From: Mycobacterium sp. 3519A
GTDB taxonomy: Bacteria; Actinomycetota; Actinomycetes; Mycobacteriales; Mycobacteriaceae
Reading direction: 5' to 3'
Assembly: GCF_900240945.1 (NCBI RefSeq)
Contig: NZ_OESG01000013.1
Coordinates: forward strand, 2,503,622-2,567,621
DNA: 64,000 nt
Shown here: positions 22,960 through 30,031 of the stretch, one piece after another
How positions within the stretch are numbered: the first letter of the stretch is position 1
How the letters are laid out: every line of letters begins with the position of its first letter
Notes under the pieces: model-generated
The model's database searches: none
Seen by the model: only the letters and a program-made list of their open reading frames with translations
What the model was told of the DNA's origin: nothing
Position numbers and translations under genes: made by a program

Positions 22960-23538
22960 ATGGTCACGGTGCCCGCGTTCGTCTGGCGAGGCGGTTTCGC
23001 ACGCCGCGCGGTGATCCTCGGCGGTGGCACCGGCATCGTGTTGGCGGTCCTCGCGTGGCTCGACTCGGGAATGCTGTTGTCCGCGGCCATCGTGCTGGTC
23101 GTCATCGGGCTGCTCTACGGCGTCTGGCTGCCCCGCCGAATGGCACGGTATTGGCCTGGAGCACAACAACTTTCCGGTGACGACCGGGTGCGGGTAGCGC
23201 GTACCGTCCGCAGTGGCGACCAGATCGACGACCCCCGGCTGGCGCAGCCGGTCATCGACTACAACGCGGGAATGCACAACGCGGCAGAGCAACTGCGGCC
23301 GTTCCGCTGGGTGGTACCATTCGTTCTCGTGGTCGGGGTGGCGACCACGGCCTGGGATGCCGTCTACGGTTCGTGGGGCAACCTGATCGCGTCGGTCATT
23401 TACCTGGTGGCGCTGTTGTTCGAGTGCTTCTGGTGGCCCAAGCGCCGCGACCAATTGCTCGCCAACGGCGACCGGGCCTCAGCGGCCGCCGAGGTCATCC
23501 TCGCGAACCAGGGCACGAACCCTTCAGCGCAGGCCTGA
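22960..23538 (+). CDS. Small membrane protein of unknown function
   Basis: The 192-residue protein has two hydrophobic segments near the N terminus (RRAVILGGGTGIVLAVLAWL and LLSAAIVLVVIGLLYGVWL). A polar middle part follows (WPGAQQLSGDDRVRVARTVR), then two more hydrophobic segments (WVVPFVLVVGVATTAW and LIASVIYLVALLFECFWW). It lies 28 bases after sufT on the same strand and could be co-transcribed. The ATG was chosen because it starts the hydrophobic architecture. Its last 44 bases overlap the convergent lipoprotein gene. I do not recognise its function. Confidence 0.7.
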   Translation: MVTVPAFVWRGGFARRAVILGGGTGIVLAVLAWLDSGMLLSAAIVLVVIGLLYGVWLPRRMARYWPGAQQLSGDDRVRVARTVRSGDQIDDPRLAQPVIDYNAGMHNAAEQLRPFRWVVPFVLVVGVATTAWDAVYGSWGNLIASVIYLVALLFECFWWPKRRDQLLANGDRASAAAEVILANQGTNPSAQA

Positions 23539-24157
23539 CCGCGATCCACGCTGCCTGCAGCGCCCCGCCGGCGTCCTTCGTGCCCGTGGCGGACAGGCAC
23601 TCACCCTGGCTGATCGCCTGTGCATCGGCGGCAAGCCGCCTGCCGTATCGGGTCTTGTCGGTGAGCGACACCGACGTCTGCGCCGCGGTACCGCTCGCCG
23701 CGATCGTGAACATGTTGGGGTTGACAGTGCCCACCGCGCCCGCGATCTGCCGATCGCCGCGCGGGCCCGGGCACTGGCCGTTCGACGACGGAACGATCTG
23801 CACCGCCGCAGCGGTCACCGTTCCGCTACCGGCGTTGCTGTCGCGGGACGGGCGGACGATGACACACGTGCCGGCGGCGACGTCGGACAACTGTGCGCGG
23901 GCGAACGACCAGATCTTGGTGGAGCTGGTGAAATCGACTGTCGCGCTTCCATTTTTCTGGGTGAGCGCGATGGTGTTGCCGGACAACGACGCAACCAGAC
24001 CCGCGACGTGATCTCTGGCCTTCGGCGGCGCGGCCGAGGTGGGGGTCGACGCGGACGACGAGGTGCCGGAGGCCGCCGGTGTCCCGGTTGTCGACGAACC
24101 GCAGGCGGCAACGGACAACGCCACGGCGGCGGCGAGGGCGCAGAGGGGTAATCGCAT
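23495..24157 (-). CDS. Putative lipoprotein with DUF5666-like repeats
   Basis: The protein of about 220 residues has a lipoprotein signal: charged start (MRLPL), hydrophobic core, and lipobox SVAAC followed by a serine/threonine/alanine-rich linker. Two similar beta-rich segments follow. One is HVAGLVASLSGNTIALTQKNG with AGTCVIVRPSRD; the other is QIAGAVGTVNPNMFTIAASG with GECLSATGTKD. They resemble the DUF5666 pattern of T.i.......G..v.v. It should be anchored to the outer face of the membrane. An in-frame GTG at 24166 is an alternative start. It is divergent from the MarR-GNAT gene. Confidence 0.75.
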   Translation of the reverse strand: MRLPLCALAAAVALSVAACGSSTTGTPAASGTSSSASTPTSAAPPKARDHVAGLVASLSGNTIALTQKNGSATVDFTSSTKIWSFARAQLSDVAAGTCVIVRPSRDSNAGSGTVTAAAVQIVPSSNGQCPGPRGDRQIAGAVGTVNPNMFTIAASGTAAQTSVSLTDKTRYGRRLAADAQAISQGECLSATGTKDAGGALQAAWIAVRPALKGSCPGSRG

Positions 24158-24194
24158 GGTTGACACGATTGACGGCCCGTCTGGTGCCGACCTC

Positions 24195-24235
24195 GGCGGC
24201 GGATGGGAAAAGCCTGTGGGCGGCGGGTGGGAAAA
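24195..24235. repeat. Pair of 17-base direct repeats in a divergent promoter region
   Basis: GGCGGCGGATGGGAAAA at 24195-24211 recurs at 24219-24235 with a single change (A to G). The offset is 24 bases. The repeats lie in the 119-base spacer between the lipoprotein and MarR-GNAT starts and could be binding sites or slippage products. Confidence 0.6.
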
Positions 24236-24255
24236 ATTCGTGGTCATCAGCCTGA

Positions 24256-24275
24256 TCTCTGACTAAAGTCAGAGA
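24256..24275. promoter_or_regulatory. Perfect palindrome, likely MarR operator
   Basis: TCTCTGACT (24256-24264) and AGTCAGAGA (24267-24275) form a perfect nine-base inverted repeat around AA. It ends two bases before the GTG of the MarR-GNAT gene. MarR proteins bind palindromes of this size as dimers and often autoregulate, so this is the natural operator candidate. Confidence 0.7.
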
Positions 24276-24276
24276 A

Positions 24277-25155
24277 GTGACGGCGGACATGGTCGCGCAA
24301 GTGAGGCGGTTCAATCGCACCGTCACCCAGCGGGTCGGGGTGCTCAACGAGAACTTCCTGGCCAGTGATCGGTCGTTGGGTCAGAACCGGCTGTTGTGGG
24401 AAATCGGCGTCGACGGGTGTGACGTCCGATCGCTGCGGGGACGCCTCGACCTCGACTCCGGCTACGTCAGCAGACTGCTGCGCGCGTTGGAGACGGCGGG
24501 CCACGTCGTCGTCGAGCCCAGCCCGTCCGACGGCCGCGTCCGGATCGCCCGACTCACCGAAGCCGGGCACCGCGAACTGGCCGCGCTGGACCGGCGCTCC
24601 GACGACGCGGCGGCAGCCATCCTGCAACCGCTCAACGACCGGCAACGCGCCAAACTCGTCTCGGCCATGGCGGAAGTCGAGCGTCTGCTGATCGCCTCCA
24701 CGGTCGAGGTGTGCGAATGCGACCCACGCCACCGCGACGCGCGGCACTGCCTGCAGACTTACTACGGCGAGCTCGCCGTCCGGTTCACCGACGGGTACGA
24801 CCCGGCCGTCAGCCCGGTTGCCGATACCGAAATGACCCCGCCCGCAGGGCTTTTGCTCGTTGCCTCGTTGCACGGTGAGCCCGTCGGCTGCGGCGCGCTG
24901 ATCTTTCACCCCGACGCCGTGGGCATGGTGAAGCGGATGTGGGTGGCCCCCGCCGTCCGCGGACTCGGACTGGGCCGCAGGCTTCTCCACGAGCTGGAGA
25001 ACCGGGCACGCGCCGCGGGTGTCCGGTTGATGCGTCTGGAGACCCGTGACGAGCTGCCCGAAGCCATCCAGATGTACGAGACATCCGGGTACCGGGAGGT
25101 CGAGCCGTTCAACGACGAACCGTACGCGCATCACTGGTTCGAGAAGCCGGTGTAA
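24277..25155 (+). CDS. MarR regulator fused to GNAT acetyltransferase
   Basis: The 292-residue protein has two domains. Residues about 1-145 are a MarR-type winged helix: DVRSLRGRLDLDSGYVSRLLRALETAG is the recognition helix region and PSDGRVRIARLTEAG the wing. Residues about 160-292 are a GNAT fold with the acetyl-CoA loop VRGLGLGRRLLHELE after the beta strand VGMVKRMWVAPA, and the late motif ETSGYREV. A compact linker with three cysteines (VCECDP, HCL) joins them. It may sense or modify a small molecule and control its own promoter. The start GTG follows directly after the palindrome at 24256-24275. Confidence 0.88.
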   Translation: MTADMVAQVRRFNRTVTQRVGVLNENFLASDRSLGQNRLLWEIGVDGCDVRSLRGRLDLDSGYVSRLLRALETAGHVVVEPSPSDGRVRIARLTEAGHRELAALDRRSDDAAAAILQPLNDRQRAKLVSAMAEVERLLIASTVEVCECDPRHRDARHCLQTYYGELAVRFTDGYDPAVSPVADTEMTPPAGLLLVASLHGEPVGCGALIFHPDAVGMVKRMWVAPAVRGLGLGRRLLHELENRARAAGVRLMRLETRDELPEAIQMYETSGYREVEPFNDEPYAHHWFEKPV

Positions 25156-25185
25156 CGCTCGCCGGATTCTGGTAACTCAGTTCAT

Positions 25186-25812
25186 GTGAACTCTGCCGAG
25201 GTCTACGTGGGCACCCGCCGCCAATTGCGTGGCGTGGCCGAGAGCCTGATCGCGGGACCTCAATACCGCGCCGCGGGCACCATCCGGCTGGCGGTGCGTC
25301 CCGACGGCTTTGCGGGGGTTGCTGTGCCGCTGTCCGTGCGCGGCACCCAGCTCGTCTGGCCCAACGGTGCGGCCAACCTCACCGGCCGCGTCGATGAGTT
25401 GGCCAAGGCCGCCGATGTCACCGCCGGACCACCGGAGGGCGCGTACGAGATTGTCGACCCGCTGCCCGCCGACACCCTGCTCGACATCGACGCCGCGGCG
25501 GCCGACTGGGTCTACCGGAGTCACTACGCGGGCGGGCACGCGATCAAGAACGTGTTGCCAGAGGCGCATCCGGTGCTGTGGCCCGAGCACTTCGACGTCG
25601 CCGCCACCGACGACGAGGTGAACTACGGCGTGTCCGCGGGTGACGATTACCACCGCACCCCCTACGCGTACGTCGGGCCGTGGACGCAGCGCAGCGGTGC
25701 GTTCTGGAACGCGCCGTTCGGGGCCGTCCTCCCGCTCGATCCCGCGCACGACGTCGACACGCTCGCATCGGCCATCGCCGCCTTCTTCCGCCGCGGCCAA
25801 GAGCACTTGTGA
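25186..25812 (+). CDS. Conserved hypothetical protein
   Basis: This is a soluble-looking protein of 208 residues with no signal peptide or membrane segment. It contains LVWPNGAANLTGRVDELAKAA and a histidine- and aromatic-rich C-terminal part (YRSHYAGGHAIKNVLPEAHP, DDYHRTPYAYVGPW). I do not recognise the family. The start GTG was chosen because it begins the compact protein; the gene lies 30 bases after the MarR-GNAT gene and its stop is seven bases before the sigma factor ATG, so it may belong to the same transcript. Confidence 0.65.
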   Translation: MNSAEVYVGTRRQLRGVAESLIAGPQYRAAGTIRLAVRPDGFAGVAVPLSVRGTQLVWPNGAANLTGRVDELAKAADVTAGPPEGAYEIVDPLPADTLLDIDAAAADWVYRSHYAGGHAIKNVLPEAHPVLWPEHFDVAATDDEVNYGVSAGDDYHRTPYAYVGPWTQRSGAFWNAPFGAVLPLDPAHDVDTLASAIAAFFRRGQEHL

Positions 25813-25819
25813 CGCGACC

Positions 25820-26452
25820 ATGAGCTCAGCCGTCGACGAGACCACCCTGATCACCGCGCTGCGGGCCGGCGACGAGACCGCGTTCGTGCGGCTGGTGGAC
25901 CAGCACACGCCTGCCTTGTTGCGGGTCGCCCGCGGATATGTGCCCAGCCGGGAGATCGCCGAAGAGGTGGTCCAGGAGACGTGGATCGCGCTACTGAAGG
26001 GGATCGACAACTTCGAAGGCCGATCCTCCTTGCGCACGTGGCTTTTCACGGTGTTGATCAACATCGCCAAGGCGCGCGGGGTGCGGGAGCGCCGCGATGC
26101 CGATGCGGCGGTGGCCGCATTCAGCGGCGGCACGGTCGACCCGGCCCGCTTCCGCGACGCCGACGATGCCTACCCCGGGCACTGGAAACAGGGCCGTGAG
26201 CCTGCGCCGTTCCCGGAGACGCCGGAAGGCTCCCTGCTCGGCAACGAACTCGTCGACGTGGCACGGCGTGAACTCGACAAGCTGCCGGACCGGCAGAGGA
26301 TCGTGGTGACCTTGCGCGACATGCTCGGATTGGACTCCGGCGAGGTGTGTGAACTGCTCGACATCAGCATGGCCAACCAACGGGTGCTGCTGCACCGCGG
26401 CAGGGCCGCGGTCAGACAGGTGCTCGAGGACTATTTGAAGGACGCCTCATGA
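25820..26452 (+). CDS. ECF-type RNA polymerase sigma factor
   Basis: The 210-residue protein has sigma region 2 (RAGDETAFVRLVDQHTPALL through EVVQETWIALLKGIDNFEG, SSLRTWLFTVLINIAK) and region 4 (LDKLPDRQRIVVTLRDMLGL, ELLDISMANQRVLLHRGR) joined by a long linker. It lacks other sigma regions. Its stop overlaps the start of an anti-sigma gene (ATGA). The ATG was chosen because the upstream extension shadows the preceding gene. A GGAAC/CGTT-type promoter 273 bases downstream, before thioredoxin, is a plausible target. An equivalent gene is missing from this place in M. tuberculosis as I recall. Confidence 0.9.
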   Translation: MSSAVDETTLITALRAGDETAFVRLVDQHTPALLRVARGYVPSREIAEEVVQETWIALLKGIDNFEGRSSLRTWLFTVLINIAKARGVRERRDADAAVAAFSGGTVDPARFRDADDAYPGHWKQGREPAPFPETPEGSLLGNELVDVARRELDKLPDRQRIVVTLRDMLGLDSGEVCELLDISMANQRVLLHRGRAAVRQVLEDYLKDAS

Positions 26453-26691
26453 CAGGCCGCGACGCAATGGATTGCAACGAACTGGTCGAGTTGGTCACTG
26501 CCTACCTCGACGGATCTCTCGACCCGGAGACCCGCGCGCGATTCGACATGCATCTGCACGACTGCGATGGCTGCGACAACTATCTTCAGCAGTTTCGCGA
26601 AACCGTACGCACCGTCGGCAGGATCTCCGACGACCAGCTCGACCCGGCCTTTCGCAGCCGGCTGCTCGATGCGTTCAAGGACTTCCGCTGA
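26449..26691 (+). CDS. Zinc-binding anti-sigma factor
   Basis: The 80-residue protein has the ZAS signature H-x3-C-x2-C (H35, C39, C42) and a short C-terminal helix. Anti-sigma proteins of this kind (RsrA/RshA type) bind their sigma factor and release it when the cysteines are oxidised. It has no membrane segment and is therefore a soluble type. The ATG overlaps the stop of the sigma gene, which means they are co-translated. Confidence 0.85.
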   Translation: MTGRDAMDCNELVELVTAYLDGSLDPETRARFDMHLHDCDGCDNYLQQFRETVRTVGRISDDQLDPAFRSRLLDAFKDFR

Positions 26692-26724
26692 TCGGTGCCG
26701 AGCGGTTTCTGCCGCCCATATCGT

Positions 26725-26751
26725 GGGAACATCCTGATTTACCCCAGCGTT
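26725..26751 (+). promoter_or_regulatory. ECF (SigH-like) promoter of the thioredoxin gene
   Basis: GGGAAC at 26725-26730 and CGTT at 26748-26751 are separated by 17 bases, the pattern known for SigH/SigE-type promoters in mycobacteria. Transcription would start about ten bases downstream, at or just before the GTG start codon at 26761, giving a leaderless mRNA. The neighbouring ECF sigma gene is an obvious candidate to read it. Confidence 0.6.
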
Positions 26752-26760
26752 AGGAACATC

Positions 26761-27126
26761 GTGGCTACGCGAGACATCACCGCCGAACAGTTCAACGACA
26801 CCATCAACGACAACGAAATCGTGCTGGTGGATTTCTGGGCATCGTGGTGTGGCCCATGTCGGGCGTTCGCGCCGACCTTCGCGGCGTCGTCGGAGGACCA
26901 CCCCGACGTCGTGTATGCGAAGGTGGACACCGAGGCCGAGCAGCAGTTGGCTGCCGCCGCCGACATCCGTTCCATCCCGACGCTGATGGCGTTCAAGAAG
27001 GGCAAGCTGGTGTTCAACCAGCCCGGCGCGCTTCCGCCCGCCGCGCTCGAGGAATTGGTGCAGCGGGTCAAGGAGTTCGACATTGACGCCGCGATCGCGG
27101 CGCAGGACAACGGCGAAGCAAAGTAG
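26761..27126 (+). CDS. trxA: Thioredoxin
   Basis: The 121-residue thioredoxin has the redox motif WASWCGPCR (C30, C33) after the strand IVLVDF and the cis-proline region SIPTLMAF. It reduces protein disulfides in the cytoplasm with electrons from thioredoxin reductase, whose gene is not in the window. The start GTG (VATRDITAEQF) was chosen because the fold begins there and because the ECF-type promoter would deliver a leaderless transcript to it. An open frame of 22 more codons upstream reads through that promoter. It matches Rv1470. Confidence 0.93.
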   Translation: MATRDITAEQFNDTINDNEIVLVDFWASWCGPCRAFAPTFAASSEDHPDVVYAKVDTEAEQQLAAAADIRSIPTLMAFKKGKLVFNQPGALPPAALEELVQRVKEFDIDAAIAAQDNGEAK

Positions 27127-27129
27127 CTG

Positions 27130-27151
27130 CGTGCACGCGATAGCGTGCACG
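27130..27151 (+). promoter_or_regulatory. Perfect hairpin directly before the echA start
   Basis: CGTGCACGC (27130-27138) and GCGTGCACG (27143-27151) form a perfect nine-base stem around a GATA loop. It ends one base before the GTG at 27153, leaving no room for a ribosome-binding site. It could be the trxA terminator, a translational control element or an operator. Confidence 0.55.
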
Positions 27152-27152
27152 G

Positions 27153-27962
27153 GTGAACTTTGTCCTAGTAGATAAGCCGCGGCCGCACGTCGCGCTGGTG
27201 ACGCTGAACCGGCCAGAGCGAATGAACTCGATGGCGTTCGACGTCATGGTTCCGCTCAGGAAAGTGCTCGACGAGCTGACCTACGACAACGACACGCGGG
27301 TGATTGTGCTCACAGGAGCGGGCCGCGGGTTCTCGTCCGGTGCTGACCACAAGTCGGCCGGAGCCGTACCGCACATCGACGGGTTGACCCGGCCGACGTT
27401 CGCGCTGCGGTCGATGGAGGTCCTCGACGAGGTGATCCTGGCGCTGCGCAAGATGCACCAACCGGTCATCGCGGCGGTCAACGGCGCGGCGATCGGCGGC
27501 GGGCTGTGCCTGGCGCTCGCCTGCGATATCCGAATCGCAGCTTCCGGGGCATATTTCCGTGCCGCGGGCATCAACAACGGCCTGACTGCGAGCGAACTCG
27601 GGCTGTCGTATCTGCTGCCGCGGGCGATCGGGACGTCGAGGGCGTTCGAGTTGATGTTGACCGGACGTGACGTCGACGCCGAGGAGGCCGAGCGCATCGG
27701 GCTGGTGTCTAGGACGGTTCCTGACGACGAACTGCTCGACGTTTGCTACGAATTCGGCGAGCGGATCGCGGGGTTCTCGCGGCCGGGAATCGAGTTGACC
27801 AAGCGCACACTATGGAGTGGACTGGACGCCGCTAGCCTGGAAGGGCACATGCAGGCCGAAGGCCTGGGACAGCTCTTCGTCCGTTTGCTCACCGGCAACT
27901 TCGAAGAAGCGGTCGCCGCGCGCGCCGAGAACCGCGCGCCCATCTTCACCGACGACAAGTAA
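27153..27962 (+). CDS. echA12: Enoyl-CoA hydratase/isomerase family protein
   Basis: The 269-residue crotonase-fold protein has the CoA-binding and oxyanion-hole segments VLTGAGRGFSSGADHKSAG and VNGAAIGGGLCLALACDIR. The second conserved part is LGLSYLLPRAIGTSRAFELML. In this family a glutamate after the second oxyanion loop (TASELGLS here) and another upstream act as the catalytic acid/base. The specific substrate is unknown; fatty-acid beta-oxidation is the usual role. The symbol is from synteny with Rv1472. Its GTG follows a perfect hairpin. Confidence 0.88.
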   Translation: MNFVLVDKPRPHVALVTLNRPERMNSMAFDVMVPLRKVLDELTYDNDTRVIVLTGAGRGFSSGADHKSAGAVPHIDGLTRPTFALRSMEVLDEVILALRKMHQPVIAAVNGAAIGGGLCLALACDIRIAASGAYFRAAGINNGLTASELGLSYLLPRAIGTSRAFELMLTGRDVDAEEAERIGLVSRTVPDDELLDVCYEFGERIAGFSRPGIELTKRTLWSGLDAASLEGHMQAEGLGQLFVRLLTGNFEEAVAARAENRAPIFTDDK

Positions 27963-27995
27963 GTAGGGGAGTAGCAGTAGCGTGGAGCGGCGCCG

Positions 27996-28052
27996 ATGAT
28001 CCGCGCCGGCGACGATGCATCGCGAAGCGATGAGGAGGAGTGGCGCCGATGA
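27996..28052 (+). CDS. MIRU mini-ORF 1, 18 codons
   Basis: The frame reads MIRAGDDASRSDEEEWRR and stops with a TGA that overlaps the ATG of the next copy (ATGA). A GGAG motif lies eight bases upstream. It is acidic in the middle and is identical to the second mini-ORF. Translation is plausible but not shown; its role may be to pass ribosomes on to the ABC-F gene. Confidence 0.45.
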   Translation: MIRAGDDASRSDEEEWRR

Positions 28053-28105
28053 TCCGCGCCGGCGACGATGCATCGCGAAGCGATGAGGAGGAGTGGCGCC
28101 GATGA
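28049..28105 (+). CDS. MIRU mini-ORF 2, 18 codons, coupled to the ABC-F gene
   Basis: This is the second copy of the 18-residue frame MIRAGDDASRSDEEEWRR. Its ATG overlaps the stop of mini-ORF 1 and its TGA overlaps the ATG of the ABC-F gene at 28102, so the three frames form a chain of ATGA junctions. A GGAGGAG motif precedes it by eight bases. Confidence 0.45.
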   Translation: MIRAGDDASRSDEEEWRR

Positions 28106-29730
28106 TCACCGCAACGGACCTCGAGGTCCGCGCAGGCGCGCGCACGCTGCTGTCCACCGAGGGCACGGCGCTGCGGGTGCAGCCCGGTGACCGGATCGGA
28201 CTTGTCGGGCGCAACGGCGCAGGCAAGACCACGACCATGCGCATCCTCGCGGGCGAAGGCGAACCGTATGCGGGCACGATCGCCCGCAGCGGGGAAATCG
28301 GCTACCTGCCACAGGATCCCAAAGAGGGCAACCTCGAGGTGTTGGCCCGGGACCGGGTGCTTTCGGCGCGCGGCCTGGACACCTTGCTGGCCGATCTGGA
28401 AAAGCAGCAGGCGCTGATGGCCGAGGTTGCCGACGACGCCACCCGGGACCGGGCGGTGCGCCGCTACGGCCAACTGGAGGAACGGTTCGCGGCACTCGGC
28501 GGCTACGCCGCCGAAAGCGAGGCGGGCCGCATCTGCGCGAGTCTCGGTCTGCCGGAACGTGTTCTGACTCAACCGCTTCGCACCCTCTCGGGTGGTCAGC
28601 GCCGTCGGGTCGAACTGTCCCGCATCCTGTTCGCGGCCAGCGACACAGGTGCGGGCTCGGCCACCACACTGTTGCTCGACGAGCCGACCAACCACCTCGA
28701 CGCCGACTCGCTGGGCTGGCTGCGCGACTTCCTGCGTGGGCACACCGGCGGCCTCGTGGTGATCAGCCACAACGTCGAACTGCTCGCCGACGTCGTCAAC
28801 CGGGTGTGGTTCCTCGACGCCGTCCGCGGCGAGGTCGACGTCTACAACATGGGCTGGCAGAAGTACCTCGACGCGCGGGCCACCGACGAACAACGCCGCC
28901 GCCGCGAACGCGCCAACGCCGAACGCAAAGCCTCAGCGCTGCGGGCCCAGGCCGCCAAGATGGGCGCAAAGGCTACCAAAGCCGTTGCCGCACAGAACAT
29001 GCTGCGTCGCGCCGACCGGATGATGGCCGCCCTTGACGAGGAACGGGTGGCCGACAAAGTGGCCAGGATCAAGTTCCCGACCCCGGCGCCGTGTGGCCGC
29101 ACGCCGTTGGTGGCGAAGGGTCTGACGAAGAACTACGGCTCGCTCGAGGTGTTCACCGGTGTCGACCTCGCGATCGACCGTGGTTCGCGCGTCGTGGTGC
29201 TCGGGCTCAACGGCGCGGGCAAAACCACGCTGTTGCGGTTGCTGGCGGGCGTCGAGACACCGGACTCCGGCGCGTTGGAACCCGGCCATGGAATGAAGAT
29301 CGGCTACTTCGCGCAGGAGCACGACACGCTCGACAACATGGCGACGGTGTGGGAGAACATCCGCCATGCCGCGCCCGACACCGGTGAGCAGGATCTGCGG
29401 GGTCTGTTGGGCGCGTTCATGTTCAGCGGCGCGCAACTCGATCAACCCGCTGGCACGCTGTCCGGTGGTGAGAAGACACGGCTGGCACTTGCGGGCCTCG
29501 TCGCGTCGACCGCGAATGTGCTGCTGCTCGACGAACCGACCAACAACCTCGACCCGGCGTCGCGCGAGCAAGTGCTCGATGCGCTGCGCAGCTACGCGGG
29601 CGCGGTCGTGTTGGTGACGCACGATCCCGGCGCCGCCGAAGCGCTCGACCCGCAACGCGTTGTGTTGCTGCCGGACGGCACAGAGGACTTCTGGTCTGAC
29701 GAATATCGGGATCTCATCGAACTGGCCTGA
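28102..29730 (+). CDS. ABC-F family ATPase
   Basis: The 542-residue protein has two ABC domains and no membrane segments. Domain 1 shows Walker A GRNGAGKTTTM, signature LSGGQRRRVELS and Walker B LLLDEPTNHLD. A charged linker follows at about residues 250-320 (DEQRRRRERANAERKA). Domain 2 shows Walker A GLNGAGKTTLL, signature LSGGEKTRLAL and Walker B LLLDEPTNNLD. ABC-F proteins act on ribosomes, either in translation control or in antibiotic protection. Length equals Rv1473 (542, from memory). The ATG giving MITATDLEV sits inside the third MIRU copy and overlaps the stop of mini-ORF 2; an in-frame upstream GTG would add three residues. Confidence 0.92.
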   Translation: MITATDLEVRAGARTLLSTEGTALRVQPGDRIGLVGRNGAGKTTTMRILAGEGEPYAGTIARSGEIGYLPQDPKEGNLEVLARDRVLSARGLDTLLADLEKQQALMAEVADDATRDRAVRRYGQLEERFAALGGYAAESEAGRICASLGLPERVLTQPLRTLSGGQRRRVELSRILFAASDTGAGSATTLLLDEPTNHLDADSLGWLRDFLRGHTGGLVVISHNVELLADVVNRVWFLDAVRGEVDVYNMGWQKYLDARATDEQRRRRERANAERKASALRAQAAKMGAKATKAVAAQNMLRRADRMMAALDEERVADKVARIKFPTPAPCGRTPLVAKGLTKNYGSLEVFTGVDLAIDRGSRVVVLGLNGAGKTTLLRLLAGVETPDSGALEPGHGMKIGYFAQEHDTLDNMATVWENIRHAAPDTGEQDLRGLLGAFMFSGAQLDQPAGTLSGGEKTRLALAGLVASTANVLLLDEPTNNLDPASREQVLDALRSYAGAVVLVTHDPGAAEALDPQRVVLLPDGTEDFWSDEYRDLIELA

Positions 29731-29836
29731 GCGCGCCGCTGGTCGAATTGCGAACCGTTTCACCAATTTCGCCCGATGTGTGTGAAGCCTTTCTACGCTG
29801 GGTATGCGTCGGGGCATCCACAGCGGGGAGATGTCG

Positions 29837-30031
29837 ATGAAGAAAATGAACCAGTCCCGGGACGAAGTGCTGAACGAGTTGCGCAGCGCCTACGAGGGGG
29901 GTGCAAGCATTCGTTCGTTGGTGGCGACCACCGGCCGCTCGTACGGGTCGATCCACAGCATGTTGCGTGAGTCGGGCACCACGATGCGCAGTCGTGGGGG
30001 CCCCAACCATCGCAGCCGCAAGGCGAGTTAG
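29837..30031 (+). CDS. Small helix-turn-helix protein (Rv1473A-like)
   Basis: The protein of about 64 residues begins MKKMNQSRDEVLNELRSAY and has a helix-turn-helix at residues 20-50 (GGASIRSLVATTGRSYGSIH). A basic tail ends RSRGGPNHRSRKAS. The ATG at 29837 has GGGGAG six bases upstream; an ATG at 29831 would add two residues. It overlaps the convergent acnR by four bases. It is probably a DNA-binding protein, with target unknown. Confidence 0.75.
   Translation: MKKMNQSRDEVLNELRSAYEGGASIRSLVATTGRSYGSIHSMLRESGTTMRSRGGPNHRSRKAS

Larger units (their letters stand above)
27984..28107 (+). repeat. MIRU-type 53-bp tandem repeat (two full copies and a partial third)
   Basis: Copies start at 27984, 28037 and 28090, a period of exactly 53 bases. 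The first two copies are complete. The third stops after about 18 bases, where the ABC-F gene begins. The unit starts with GGAG, followed eight bases later by an ATG, and contains GCGCCGGCGACGATGCATCG and GCGAAGCGATGAGGAGGAG. This is the sequence type known as mycobacterial interspersed repetitive units (MIRU), which are typically 40-100 bp, lie between operon genes and contain small reading frames that overlap their neighbours. Copy number may differ between strains. Confidence 0.85.

Noticed and set aside
27984..28107. CRISPR array as an explanation for the 53-base repeats.
   Set aside because: The copies are directly adjacent with no unique spacers, and the sequence is of the MIRU type.
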